Shown: positions 20,681 through 29,184, counted from the first letter of the stretch. The stretch is 47,218 nt of DNA from an uncultured Collinsella sp. (GCA_900548815.1 URLR01000008.1:1-47218); one strand, 5' to 3'. Numbers and translations: made by a program. Notes: generated by a model from the sequence alone, not told the origin.

Positions 20681-21457
20681 ATGCTGCTTCAAGCTTTTCT
20701 GGTTGGTCTTGCCGCTGCGATAGGTCAATCGGATTATTTACTCGGTACTGCGATGGTCGAGCGGCCGATTGTCCTCGGAGCGATTGTCGGTATTTTTTTG
20801 GGTGATATTCCGACTGGCGTTATTGTTGGTTTCCAGCTCGAACTCGCGTTCATGGGGGTCTGGCAGGTTGGTGCTGCCGTGCCGCCCAACGTAATTGTTG
20901 GTTCAGTTTTGGGAACAGCCTTTGCGATTACTATGGGTGCGAGTCCCGAGACCGCTCTGACTATTGCTATGCCCACTGCGGTGCTTGCCGGCATGTTTGA
21001 CAGCCTTATGTATAGCGTTGTTACGCCTCCTATGGCTGTCTGGGCTGATCGTGGCGCCGAAAAAGACGACCCCAAAACGATTGCAGCCGCTATGTGGACC
21101 AATGGAATTCTCTACATCATTGCGCTTGGCTTGATTTGCGGCGTGGCTTTTTACGTTGGAAATGATGCTGTTCAGGCACTGATTGACGCCATTCCTGATT
21201 GGCTTACGAATGGGCTTACGATCGCAACGGGTATTCTGCCCGCGCTTGGATTTGCGCAGCTTATGTCAATCCTGTCCACCAAGGAGCTGAGCTTCCTATT
21301 CTTTGGAGGCTTCTTGCTGAGTGCCTATCTAAACATTCCGACGATCGGTATCGTGGCGTTTTCGCTGATCCTGATTGGGATTCTCAATATGGCTCACATT
21401 TTTATGCCTGCCAGTGCGGCGGTCGCTAAGGAGGTTGACGATGACAACGAATTCTAA
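20681..21457 (+). CDS. PTS mannose/sorbose-family EIIC component
   Basis: 258 residues with about seven hydrophobic segments. The N-terminal MLLQAFLVGLAAAIGQSDYLLGT and the GVIVGFQLELAFMGVWQVGAAVPPN block are typical of mannose-family EIIC. With EIID it forms the membrane channel that binds the sugar. It starts 14 bases after the EIIB stop, preceded by GAAGAGGGAG. Its 3' end overlaps the EIID start by 17 bases, which suggests coupled translation. The sugar cannot be told from the sequence. Confidence 0.9.
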   Translation: MLLQAFLVGLAAAIGQSDYLLGTAMVERPIVLGAIVGIFLGDIPTGVIVGFQLELAFMGVWQVGAAVPPNVIVGSVLGTAFAITMGASPETALTIAMPTAVLAGMFDSLMYSVVTPPMAVWADRGAEKDDPKTIAAAMWTNGILYIIALGLICGVAFYVGNDAVQALIDAIPDWLTNGLTIATGILPALGFAQLMSILSTKELSFLFFGGFLLSAYLNIPTIGIVAFSLILIGILNMAHIFMPASAAVAKEVDDDNEF

Positions 21458-22301
21458 TGATGTTCTTGAGCTCTCGCCGGAGTCAAATAAATCGACCGAT
21501 AAGAGAATAACCAAGAAAGACTTAAAGGCGTTATTTTGGCGTAGCTTTCCACTCAACATCATGTGGAGCTTTGACCGACAAATGAACGTTGGTTTCTGCT
21601 ACGACATGATTCCGGTAATCAAGCGGTTATACGATAAGCCTGAAGACCGGATCGAGGCATATAAGCGTCATCTTGAGTTCTACAATATTCAAGTTACGTT
21701 TAATCCTCTGGTCGCCGGCATTGTGGCCTCCATGGAGGAGGAGAACGCCAACAATCAGGACTTTGACACCGCCTCAATTAACGCCATGAAAGCATCGCTT
21801 ATGGCTCCGCTTTCCGTTATTGGAGATTCACTGATTGCCAGTACGCTTCGCATGATTGCGACGGGCGTTGTGACAGGACTTTGCCTTTCGGGCAGTCTGC
21901 TCGGCCCAATCCTGTTCCTGCTTCTTTATAATGTCCCAACGATCCTGATCCGCTGGTTTGGGCTTCAGTATGGTTATTCGCTTGGCAGTGGCATGATTTC
22001 GAAGCTGAACGATTCTGATGTAATGCACAAAGTTACGTCCGGCCTGGCGATTGTGGGACTAATGGTAGTTGGTGGAATGGTGGCGACCACCGTTGCAGTT
22101 ACCACTCCGCTCGCTCTTAACTTCGGCGACACCGCGTTTAAGTTGCAGGAAACGCTCGATGGGATATTCCCGGCTCTTTTGCCGCTCTGCGCGTTCGGGA
22201 TCATGTGTCTTTGCAATAAGAAACAGGTCAAAATTATTTGGCAGATTGTGGGCATTCTCGCTGCGGGTATTGTGCTCGGCGTCCTGGGGATTTTGGGCTA
22301 G
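21441..22301 (+). CDS. PTS mannose/sorbose-family EIID component
   Basis: 286 residues. The ATG at 21441 has AAGGAGG seven bases upstream. The family block FWRSFPLNIMWSFDRQMNVGFCYDMIPVIKRLY and the Ala/Gly-rich membrane segments after residue 140 identify EIID. An internal SVIGDSLIASTLR matches the cytoplasmic loop GDplfw-like region in other EIID proteins, with variation. The stop overlaps that of the convergent GntR gene by three bases, so no room is left for a terminator between them; antisense effects between the two transcripts are possible. Confidence 0.9.
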   Translation: MTTNSNDVLELSPESNKSTDKRITKKDLKALFWRSFPLNIMWSFDRQMNVGFCYDMIPVIKRLYDKPEDRIEAYKRHLEFYNIQVTFNPLVAGIVASMEEENANNQDFDTASINAMKASLMAPLSVIGDSLIASTLRMIATGVVTGLCLSGSLLGPILFLLLYNVPTILIRWFGLQYGYSLGSGMISKLNDSDVMHKVTSGLAIVGLMVVGGMVATTVAVTTPLALNFGDTAFKLQETLDGIFPALLPLCAFGIMCLCNKKQVKIIWQIVGILAAGIVLGVLGILG

Positions 22302-23053
22302 AGAAGGCGTCCATCTTTTGAGATGCTGAACTCGAAGGACGATGCGTCTGCTCGCCAAACGGTTTTTGAATAGTGGAGCGGCATTTCATCGCAGGCATAT
22401 GTGACGTGCTCGACAACGCTCACGGGGGCTCCAACGATATAACCGAGAAGGTTTGCTTCTTGGAGCCCCGCTATTCCTGCGGTGATTTTGAGCTTCTCAA
22501 TACCGGTTGCGATGCTGTAATGGTTGGCGATCAGGTCGAAAAGACTGGCATTGTCTGTGAGAAGCTCCAGTAGTCCGGGCAGAGTGCCCTGCGTTGCATA
22601 AACGGTGTCGATGGCGCAGGGGGCATTTTCGATATAAACCAAGCGCGCAACTCGTTGCACTACGGTTCCGTTGTCAATTTTGAGCTCCCGTGCAATGTGG
22701 GCATCAGCCTTGATCAAGCCTGTTTCCAAGATGGACTTGGTTGTTTTATCGCCGTATTGGGGGTCGGAGCTCAAATTGAAAATGGTGCTTGTTCCTCGTT
22801 TCAGGGTGAGCTTCGATGGGTTTACGAATGTTCCCTTGCCTCGCAGGCGGTAGAGCAAGTTTTGGTCAATGAGATTCTGTACGGCGCGTCTTACGGTGAT
22901 CCTGCTTACTTTGTATTGCTTGCAAAGCTCGGTTTCGGTGGGAATCTGACTGCCGCCGGGGAGTTCGCCAGAAACTATTTTCTTGAGGATATCGTTTTCA
23001 ACGGTCTGATAGAGAAGCTCTGGCTGAGTGAGCTCGTCTTTTGCTGCAGGCAT
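22298..23053 (-). CDS. GntR-family (UbiC-domain) transcription regulator
   Basis: 251 residues. The winged helix-turn-helix (about 12-80) contains IVSGELPGGSQIPTETELC and VSRITVRRAVQNL, the GntR/HutC pattern. The C-terminal domain (about 95-250) resembles UbiC ligand-binding domains (VQRVARLVYIENAPCAIDTVYA, then the closing SFEFSISKDG). Such proteins usually repress sugar-uptake genes and release DNA on binding a sugar phosphate. The start at 23053 has AAGGGG upstream. It converges on the PTS operon and diverges from the esterase gene, so it probably controls one or both. The perfect palindrome at 20108-20143 is a candidate operator. Confidence 0.88.
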   Translation of the reverse strand: MPAAKDELTQPELLYQTVENDILKKIVSGELPGGSQIPTETELCKQYKVSRITVRRAVQNLIDQNLLYRLRGKGTFVNPSKLTLKRGTSTIFNLSSDPQYGDKTTKSILETGLIKADAHIARELKIDNGTVVQRVARLVYIENAPCAIDTVYATQGTLPGLLELLTDNASLFDLIANHYSIATGIEKLKITAGIAGLQEANLLGYIVGAPVSVVEHVTYACDEMPLHYSKTVWRADASSFEFSISKDGRLL

Positions 23054-23177
23054 GGTGGACCCCTTGGTCTTCAGTTTCTTTAGTACATAGATATACGACA
23101 ACTGAGGACATCATAAGCCGTTATCTCAAAAGTTATGGAAATATCGATTTGGCGTTATCGCCGAGAGGGGATTTAAG

Positions 23178-24245
23178 ATGGGCAGACAATACGACGAGGC
23201 GTTGATTGGCGCCATCTCCGGTCGCTCGTTTATAACCGAGAAGAGGGGGCTCGAGGTTCAAATTCGTCCGGTTCCTGATGATGAAAGAGAGCATGTGCTT
23301 GACCCACGAATTCTCGAGGTATCTCGCAAGAAGATGCGGAATGTTAGCATGTCTCCGAGCTGGACGAGCCTTATTGGAATGCGCCATCGCCCGGATAAGC
23401 CGACATACCGCCTACTCGATGGTGAGGTTCAGCGCGATGAGATCCTCATGGAGGCGGCCGATCGCTATATAGATTTATTCGTCTGGACGCCACCAAATCA
23501 TAAGAAGGCAAGTCCAGCGCTTGTTTACCTGCATGGCGGCGCGTTTATGGCGGGGAATGTTCTGCAATTTGAACATCAGCTCGAGTTCATCGCCGAAAAG
23601 TCTGGTGCAGTGGTGGTTTATCCAGAATACCGCTTGGCGCCGGAGACGGCATTTCCCGGGCAGATCGAGGATTGCGTTCTTGCTCTTGATTATGTGTGCG
23701 AGCATGCCGGGGATCTCGGAATCAATCCTCATAAAATAATGGTCGCCGGCGACTCCGCAGGAGGAAGCCTTACTAATGCGTGTGTTCAGCTCAGGGGTGC
23801 TGGAGCTGTAGCCCATGCCTTCGAAATCTATCCTGAAGTCGACCTTGCGGGCGAACAGGGCGAGGGATATGAGGATTTTCCTGCGATAGCCGATCAAGAG
23901 GACGTTGCGCGTTTTCGCATCGACCATCTTCGCGATTCGGACGGCCCGATGGTCGAACTTTGTGCACACGGAAAAATGTCTCCTCATGACCCGTTGATTT
24001 CTGCGCTAATGCTTGAGGACTGTACTGATTTCCCCCCGGTGACTATCGTGACATCCGAATACGATCCGCTTCGTATCCCCGATGAAAAATGGGCTACAAA
24101 ATTACGGTCTTCAGGAATCGATGTCGAGGTCATCGAATATGCCGGATGTGACCATGGTTTCTTCGATCATTTTGGCGTGTACCCGCAATCGGAAGACGTG
24201 TGTTTGTTGATGGCTGAGAAGCTTAAAGAAATGGCTGCACAATAA
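23178..24245 (+). CDS. Alpha/beta hydrolase, hormone-sensitive-lipase-like esterase
   Basis: 355 residues. YLHGGAF (HGG at 119-121) forms the oxyanion hole and GDSAGG holds the nucleophile Ser193; SEYDPLRIPDE and GCDHGFF supply the Asp and His. This is the HSL/BD-FAE type of carboxylesterase. Neighbouring PTS genes make a sugar-ester deacetylase plausible, but that is inference. GAGAGGGG precedes the ATG. The gene runs divergently from the GntR regulator with 124 bases between them. The base content is like that of the PTS operon and unlike the purine genes. Confidence 0.85.
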   Translation: MGRQYDEALIGAISGRSFITEKRGLEVQIRPVPDDEREHVLDPRILEVSRKKMRNVSMSPSWTSLIGMRHRPDKPTYRLLDGEVQRDEILMEAADRYIDLFVWTPPNHKKASPALVYLHGGAFMAGNVLQFEHQLEFIAEKSGAVVVYPEYRLAPETAFPGQIEDCVLALDYVCEHAGDLGINPHKIMVAGDSAGGSLTNACVQLRGAGAVAHAFEIYPEVDLAGEQGEGYEDFPAIADQEDVARFRIDHLRDSDGPMVELCAHGKMSPHDPLISALMLEDCTDFPPVTIVTSEYDPLRIPDEKWATKLRSSGIDVEVIEYAGCDHGFFDHFGVYPQSEDVCLLMAEKLKEMAAQ

Positions 24246-24320
24246 CGTCTCTCGGCGATAAGGGACTGAAGTCGCCTGTGTTTCTGCATTCGTGGTTCTC
24301 AGTCTGATTAAAAATGAGGC

Positions 24321-24360
24321 TTGCTCCTTGCCCGAGTGGGTGGGGAGCAGTTTGTTTTTT
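24321..24360 (+). terminator. Terminator after the esterase
   Basis: TGCTCCTTGCCC pairs with TGGGTGGGGAGCA around a three-base loop, with a G-T pair, and is followed by TTTGTTTTTT. Confidence 0.8.
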
Positions 24361-24538
24361 GTAGCGATGCGAGGCGAGTGCCGCGCACTTTAGATCGCCA
24401 TTTTGCTTCGCTGTATACCACTTGACGTAATAAAAGAGGCAAGGGCGGTGCGAGGGCCAACAGTCATTCTAAGCTCGGATTCGTATTCTAAAAAGGTTGT
24501 TTCGGTTGCGCGGTACAATATAGCAAAAAAGAATGATA

Positions 24539-24564
24539 AAATGAATTCGAAAAAGAATTCATTT
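24539..24564. promoter_or_regulatory. Palindrome over the toxin-antitoxin promoter region
   Basis: AAATGAATTC (24539-24548) pairs with GAATTCATTT (24555-24564) six bases apart, 13 bases before the antitoxin start. Self-repression through such a site is usual for Phd/YefM operons. The stretch 24361-24538 contains no gene I can support. Confidence 0.55.
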
Positions 24565-24577
24565 TTAGGAGGTATGT

Positions 24578-24898
24578 ATGCCTGCTTTGCAGATGCTCGA
24601 CAACCTTGTTCCAATTAGCGATTTCAGCCACGGTAAGGGCTCGGCTGCATTTTCGAAGGTTGGGGACGACAATCCTGTTGTGGTTCTCAAACACAACAAG
24701 CCAGCGTTTGTGATTGTTACACCCGATGAATATAGGGAAGCGAAGCAAGCGGAGGAGGACCTCACCTTGTTAACGTTGGCGCTTAAGAGAATGGCTGTGG
24801 CAAGTGACGATGCGCTTGTTTCCCTGTCTGATGTTATGGAAGAGCTGGGTGTGAGCCAGGACGAACTCGATCAGATGGATGAGGTCGAGTTTGAATGA
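24578..24898 (+). CDS. Phd/YefM-family antitoxin
   Basis: 106 residues. The N-terminal DNA-binding part (MPALQMLDNLVPISDFSHGKGSAAFSKV, then VVVLKHNKPAFVIVTPDEY) is the Phd/YefM fold. The acidic C-terminal half, ending DQMDEVEFE, should wrap the toxin. It neutralises the RelE-like toxin that follows and probably represses its own promoter. TAGGAGG precedes the ATG by about five bases. The stop overlaps the toxin start by four bases (ATGA). It lies at the right end of the lower-GC island. Confidence 0.87.
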   Translation: MPALQMLDNLVPISDFSHGKGSAAFSKVGDDNPVVVLKHNKPAFVIVTPDEYREAKQAEEDLTLLTLALKRMAVASDDALVSLSDVMEELGVSQDELDQMDEVEFE

Positions 24899-25245
24899 GT
24901 GGGTACGAAGTCGCTTTCTACCCGGATGCTCTCAAGGATATTAAGCGTCTGGACGGCTCCCAACGAAAGATCGTCCTTAAGGCTATAGAAAAAATCAGAA
25001 CGAACCCATTGCCGCAGAACGAAGGTGGATTCGGCAAGCCTCTTGGAAACAAGGCAGGTACGGATTTGACTGGCTTTATGAAGATCAAGCTCAGGGGAAG
25101 TGGCATTCGAATCGTGTACCGCCTCATCAGAATTAAAGAAAAGATGGCCATCGTAGTGGTAGGCGCTCGCGAAGACATGGAAGTCTACCGAACTGCTCAG
25201 AGACGAGAACTCGATTTCGAGAAATGGGCGGAAGAGAATATCTAG
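24895..25245 (+). CDS. RelE/ParE-family toxin
   Basis: 116 residues. The RelE pattern is clear: YEVAFYPDALKDIKRLDGSQRK at the start, GFGKPLGNKAGTDLTGFMKIKLRGSGIRIVYRL in the middle and a VVVGAREDMEVY end. Arg and Lys residues that contact mRNA in RelE-type RNases are retained in GIRIVYRL. It probably cleaves mRNA on the ribosome or, if of the ParE subtype, targets gyrase; the sequence alone does not decide. Its start overlaps the antitoxin stop (ATGA), and a good terminator follows 36 bases downstream. Confidence 0.87.
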   Translation: MSGYEVAFYPDALKDIKRLDGSQRKIVLKAIEKIRTNPLPQNEGGFGKPLGNKAGTDLTGFMKIKLRGSGIRIVYRLIRIKEKMAIVVVGAREDMEVYRTAQRRELDFEKWAEENI

Positions 25246-25280
25246 CTTTAACGATGAACGACGAGTGAGCGTTGGTGGGG

Positions 25281-25310
25281 CCCTGACGAATTAGATTCGT
25301 CAGGGTTTTT
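25281..25310 (+). terminator. Terminator of the Phd/RelE operon
   Basis: CCCTGACGAA pairs with TTCGTCAGGG around a short loop (25281-25305), followed by TTTTT. Confidence 0.9.
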
Positions 25311-25398
25311 CGCTGAACCAATTGCCTTCAGCCTCCGTTGACCTTTCCTTCCAATTCATCAGCCAACGTACGTCATAGCAATCCCCGGTAGGTCGCAG

Positions 25399-25486
25399 GG
25401 CGCTTCGCGGGCGGGCCAGGCTTTATCTTCACTCCGGTTGCTTCGCAAAGTCGTTCAGATAAAGCCTGGCCCGCCCGCGAAGCGCC
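25399..25486. repeat. Conserved-loop hairpin element, copy 2 (before purE)
   Basis: Perfect 30-base arms at 25399-25428 and 25457-25486. The 28-base loop begins TCACTCCGGTTGC and ends AAAGTCGTTC, matching copy 1 at 19939-20019 in both order and direction, while the arms are unrelated. It ends about 26 bases before a TATACT box (25513-25518) that may serve purE. Confidence 0.85.
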
Positions 25487-25581
25487 ACAAAGACCGCAGG
25501 GACGGGAGCAGCTATACTACTCTCAGTAGTTAAGGGTCGCGGATTGGCCGCGTCACCGCTCTCAACAGGAGGTCTTTGTTT

Positions 25582-26046
25582 ATGGCAGATCAAAAGCCGG
25601 TTGTCGGGATCATCATGGGTTCCAAGTCCGATCTGGGCGTTATGGAAGGCTGCACCGCCGAGCTCGAGGCGCTTGGTGTGCCCTATGAGCTCGTCATTGC
25701 GAGCGCACACCGCACGCCGGCGAAGGTCCACGAGTGGGCCTCGACTGCCGCCGATCGCGGTATCAAAGTGATTATCGCCGCCGCCGGCAAGGCCGCTCAC
25801 CTGGGTGGTGTTGTGGCTGCCTTTACGCCGCTGCCGGTCATCGGCGTGCCTATGAAGACGAGTGACCTGGGCGGCATGGATTCGCTGCTGTCGATGGTGC
25901 AGATGCCTTCGGGCGTGCCCGTGGCCTGCGTTGCCATCAACGGCGCCAAGAACGCCGCCATCTACGCCACGCAGATTCTGGGCGCATGCGACCCCGAGTA
26001 CCGCAAGGTTATCGAGAAGATGAAGCAGGAGATGGCCGACGCCTAG
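25582..26046 (+). CDS. purE: N5-carboxyaminoimidazole ribonucleotide mutase
   Basis: 154 residues, typical of class I PurE. It converts N5-CAIR to CAIR in purine synthesis. GIIMGSKSDLGVM near the start binds the substrate phosphate, and SAHRTP provides the catalytic His. The GGM-SLLSMVQMPSG block is also intact. The ATG at 25582 is preceded by AGGAGGT seven bases upstream; an earlier in-frame ATG (25576) is too close to it. No PurK is adjacent, so N5-CAIR must come from an enzyme encoded elsewhere. The sortase gene follows 35 bases later. Confidence 0.94.
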   Translation: MADQKPVVGIIMGSKSDLGVMEGCTAELEALGVPYELVIASAHRTPAKVHEWASTAADRGIKVIIAAAGKAAHLGGVVAAFTPLPVIGVPMKTSDLGGMDSLLSMVQMPSGVPVACVAINGAKNAAIYATQILGACDPEYRKVIEKMKQEMADA

Positions 26047-26081
26047 ACGTTCCGCCGTTTCGCCGCAGTATAAGGAGAGCC

Positions 26082-27086
26082 ATGTCCGACTATCAGGGAA
26101 AACGATTCAAGGCTTCTCAGATTCCCGATCCGTCGAAGCCGGGTGCTGCCCATGCGGCACAGCAGGGTCGGACATCCTCTCCTCAGCAGCCGCGCGCGCC
26201 GCGTTCCGTAACACCGGCGTCCCATCGCCGCCAGGATACGCCGGCTGCGTATCGCCCTTCGTCATATGGCACGGCAAAGAAGCAGGCCCGGACGCCGAGG
26301 CAAACGAGCGGCGCGGCGTCCAGCTACACTGAGCCGCCGCGTAAAAAGCGCCGCTCCATCATTCCTATTCTGCTCATTATCGTGGGCATCGGTCTGATTG
26401 TCGCCGCCGCCGCTATCTTTATCAATGCTCAGATTGGCTATAAGCAGGCAAGCGATTCGTACCAGAAAATCGAGAAGCAATATGTAGGCGATCAGGACGC
26501 CAGCGGCGTGCCGATTATCGACTTCGATGCGCTTGCTCAGACAAACCCCGAGATTGTGGGTTGGATTTATGTGCCGGGAACCAACATCAACTATCCCGTG
26601 GTGCAGACCAACAACAACTCCAAATACCTCAACACGCTGTTTGACGGTACGGCCAATGCATCTGGGGCCATTTTCCTGGATAGCGATGACACCGCGCCGG
26701 GAATGGTTGATCAGCAAACCACGATCTACGGACACCATATGAACGATGGGTCGATGTTCAACGTGATTTCGGACACCACTGATCAGACGACGTTCGATAG
26801 CATCGAGTTTGTGTATTACATCACACGGGATGCTACGTATAAGCTGCGACCACTGGCGACCAAAGTTGTCGAGGACACGTATGCCAAGGCGCGCGCGACC
26901 AACTTTGAGGGCGACGACGGGCTGACGAATTATCTGTCCGAGATGCTTGACGGCGCTTCTGCCGTGGCGAGTGATGCCACCGATCGTGCCGCTTCGGCAA
27001 CCAAGGTTGTAACGCTTGTGACCTGCCGTTCGCTGTCGCTGAGCAACACGCGTGCTGTCATGGTGCTCACGCCGGTCGAGGAATAA
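26082..27086 (+). CDS. Class B sortase
   Basis: 334 residues. A Pro/Arg/Ser-rich cytoplasmic tail of about 90 residues precedes one transmembrane helix (92-114). The catalytic domain has DFDALAQTNPEIVGWIYVPGTNINYPVVQ, the marker of class B sortases. His218 (YGHHM), Cys315 (TLVTC) and Arg324 (SNTRAV) form the active site. It covalently attaches surface proteins with a sorting signal to the wall. The region around Cys is TCRSLS rather than the common STC-Y, and the cytoplasmic tail is longer than usual. TAAGGAGAG precedes the ATG. No substrate gene is adjacent; the surface protein at 1-750 is about 25 kb away. Confidence 0.88.
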   Translation: MSDYQGKRFKASQIPDPSKPGAAHAAQQGRTSSPQQPRAPRSVTPASHRRQDTPAAYRPSSYGTAKKQARTPRQTSGAASSYTEPPRKKRRSIIPILLIIVGIGLIVAAAAIFINAQIGYKQASDSYQKIEKQYVGDQDASGVPIIDFDALAQTNPEIVGWIYVPGTNINYPVVQTNNNSKYLNTLFDGTANASGAIFLDSDDTAPGMVDQQTTIYGHHMNDGSMFNVISDTTDQTTFDSIEFVYYITRDATYKLRPLATKVVEDTYAKARATNFEGDDGLTNYLSEMLDGASAVASDATDRAASATKVVTLVTCRSLSLSNTRAVMVLTPVEE

Positions 27087-27153
27087 GTTGTTCGAGAGTA
27101 GCTAAAAAAGCCCCGTTCCAAATTGGCTACTCGATGACGGTAAGGGAGAAATG

Positions 27154-27570
27154 ATGCTTGAGAACGGCAAAACGATGCCTTCGATTGATGCTTGGCTGCG
27201 CGAAGCCAAGGCCGATGTTTCGGCGGCTGATTGTGGGATGTACCTGACACACAACGGCGTGGTGCGTGCGACGCCTAAGTCCGAGGTGCGTGGGGTCGAG
27301 ACAGATGGTGTGGCGCCTGGACATAAGGTGGGCGGCATGGTGTTCGGCTTCGATGCCGATAAGGTGCAGGCCGCTATCGAGGCGACGCGCACGATGCCGG
27401 GTATCGGCTATGTGCGCGTGTGGCTGGCAAGCGGCGAGCTTGCCGTAGGTGACGACATCATGCTCGTGCTCATCGGCGGGGACATTCGCCCGCACGTGGT
27501 CGATGCGCTGCAGGCGCTCGTTGGCACCATCAAGAACGAATGCGTGAGTGAGGTCGAGCGCGAGGCGTAG
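27154..27570 (+). CDS. MoaE-like protein
   Basis: 138 residues. The C-terminal half (VRVWLASGELAVGDDIMLVLIGGDIRPHVVDALQALVGTIKNEC) follows the MoaE pattern of GxL-xxGd-xxxxxxx-HR-xxf-A-xxxxxxxK. MoaE is the large subunit of molybdopterin synthase, adding sulphur to cyclic pyranopterin. Key features are weak: the usual histidine-arginine pair reads IRPHVV, and the W-K-K-E end is replaced by KNECVSEVE, so the activity is doubtful. No other moa genes are nearby. AAGGGAG suits the second of two adjacent ATGs. A bidirectional terminator follows. Confidence 0.5.
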   Translation: MLENGKTMPSIDAWLREAKADVSAADCGMYLTHNGVVRATPKSEVRGVETDGVAPGHKVGGMVFGFDADKVQAAIEATRTMPGIGYVRVWLASGELAVGDDIMLVLIGGDIRPHVVDALQALVGTIKNECVSEVEREA

Positions 27571-27600
27571 AGGCTTGCGTCGATAGAAGGCTCGTTTATA

Positions 27601-27639
27601 AAAATGCCCGCCGGTACGTGTGATACCGGCGGGCATTTT
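27601..27639. terminator. Bidirectional terminator
   Basis: AAAATGCCCGCCGGTA (27601-27616) pairs perfectly with TACCGGCGGGCATTTT (27624-27639) around seven bases, between convergent genes. Confidence 0.9.
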
Positions 27640-27660
27640 GCGTTTTGGGCGCGGTGAGCG

Positions 27661-28890
27661 CTACACGCGCGTTGCATCCTTGGGGCTCATGGTCATGCTC
27701 TGGAAGCGGTTCTCCATGTAGTCGTTATCGAAGTACTTGCCGTAGAACTGCGCGACGGGAATATCCGGCTCCGTGCCGTTGACGCGCTGGTACCAGTAGT
27801 CGAGCGACTGCAGCGTCATGACGCCGTCGACCAGCATAATGACGGTAAAGATGACGGTAGCCGAGTAGCGACTCTTCCACGGAATCATGTTGATGAGCTT
27901 GAGCAGCCTCGGCAGCAGCAGCTTGATCCAGATGAGTCCGCCCAGGCCCCACAGGCAGGCGAAGCCCGTGCAGGTACGTCCGCCGGTAAGGACGGCGAGC
28001 GGATCGGGCATGCCAAAGAGCTTCATATGCGAGTAGCTCCACGAGACCACGCCAAACGAGGTCTGCATAAACCAGCCCACGAACACCTCAAAGCTTGCGC
28101 CGAGCAACGCGCTCACCAAAAAGATAATGATGGGGTTCTTTTTGTAGAAGCGGTTGAGCACCATGGTCATGAGTACGGCGCCAAATCCGTAGATGGGGCT
28201 GAAGGGGCCAAACAGCATGCCGGCGCGGTTCTGGTAGACGCCCGGGTCGTCGACCGTCATGTGCCAGATGTCCTCGGCGATCAGGCCGAGTATGCAGCAG
28301 ACAAAGAATACCCAGAACAGGTTGAAGTAGTTGAGCTTGATGTAGCCTTCGCCGGTTTCATCGCGCCCGAGCATGCCCTCGGCGGCGGCGTCGCGATCGA
28401 GCATTTCCTGCAGGCGGCGTTGCAGCTCGCGCTCCTGGCGCAGCGTGGGGTCGACGGTGGCCGAAAGTGCGACGAGGATGCCGAGCTGGATGGCAGGGCG
28501 CAGCAAGAAGGGCCCGATGCCCTGGAGCATCACGTCAACCAAAAGCTCGACGACGGTAAACGCGATAAGGATATAGGACAGACGGGCGGCATTGCGGCGC
28601 TGGTTCTTGATGAGGTCTAGGCCAAAGATGATCAAGATGACAGCACTGGCAGCCGAGAGCATGATGCCGGCGACGATAAGGCCGACCGCGACGAGCGTGT
28701 TGTTGCCGAGCTTGGCGGCGGCGTTGCCGTTGATGAGCGCGGTGATGACCTGCCACATAAAGGCGCCGACCGAAGGGAGCGTGCCCACGCCGGACAGGAT
28801 GCACAGGACGGCGTACACCTTAATGATGAGGGGGATCTTCTTGACCTCCGTGGCGCTGGGGACGCTGGGGTCGAGTTCGTTTCGATCCAT
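27661..28890 (-). CDS. Multi-pass membrane protein with a CmpB-like (putative ABC permease) domain
   Basis: 409 residues. The N-terminal half has four hydrophobic segments (about 22-160), then a charged linker (LRQERELQRRLQEMLDRDAAAEG, likely helical). The C-terminal half contains YFNLFWVFFVCCILGLIAEDIWH and NRAGMLFGPFSPIYGFGA..., as in the family named putative ABC-transporter type IV or CmpB; that name is historical and no ATPase is next to it. Function is unknown. The ATG at 28890 has GAAAGG upstream; an ORF extension to 29067 has no start signal. It converges on the MoaE-like gene and diverges from purF. Confidence 0.65.
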   Translation of the reverse strand: MDRNELDPSVPSATEVKKIPLIIKVYAVLCILSGVGTLPSVGAFMWQVITALINGNAAAKLGNNTLVAVGLIVAGIMLSAASAVILIIFGLDLIKNQRRNAARLSYILIAFTVVELLVDVMLQGIGPFLLRPAIQLGILVALSATVDPTLRQERELQRRLQEMLDRDAAAEGMLGRDETGEGYIKLNYFNLFWVFFVCCILGLIAEDIWHMTVDDPGVYQNRAGMLFGPFSPIYGFGAVLMTMVLNRFYKKNPIIIFLVSALLGASFEVFVGWFMQTSFGVVSWSYSHMKLFGMPDPLAVLTGGRTCTGFACLWGLGGLIWIKLLLPRLLKLINMIPWKSRYSATVIFTVIMLVDGVMTLQSLDYWYQRVNGTEPDIPVAQFYGKYFDNDYMENRFQSMTMSPKDATRV

Positions 28891-29137
28891 ACATAACCTT
28901 TCTCGTTTTGCTGTAGGTACAAGGATACGCCGCCGACCTGCCAAAAGACAGGACGCACGTCCCAATTGCAACAATGCAAACCCCAACGGCGGGCGAGACG
29001 CGTCGCAACGGAAGTATGCGGGATCGTCGGCCCCGAGGCGCCTGCCCAATAAAATGTTTGGCTGCAAAACGGATTATAAGCTCGGTGGGCTTTTAAAAAG
29101 CGCTGTTCATGCGCGGGAGTGCTTGTCTTGCCGTGCG

Positions 29138-29143
29138 TATAAT
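29138..29143 (+). promoter_or_regulatory. -10 box of the purF promoter
   Basis: A consensus TATAAT lies 42 bases before purF. The -35 region (GGGAGT at 29115-29120) is poor, so an activator or an alternate start is possible. The rest of 28891-29184 shows no gene. Confidence 0.5.
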
Positions 29144-29184
29144 AGGGCAGGTAACGCCAAATAACGAGGCTCTGAGGGGATGCC

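Noticed and set aside
22373..23083. Plus-strand frames opposite the GntR gene
   Set aside because: They are antisense to a clear regulator gene and have no start signals.
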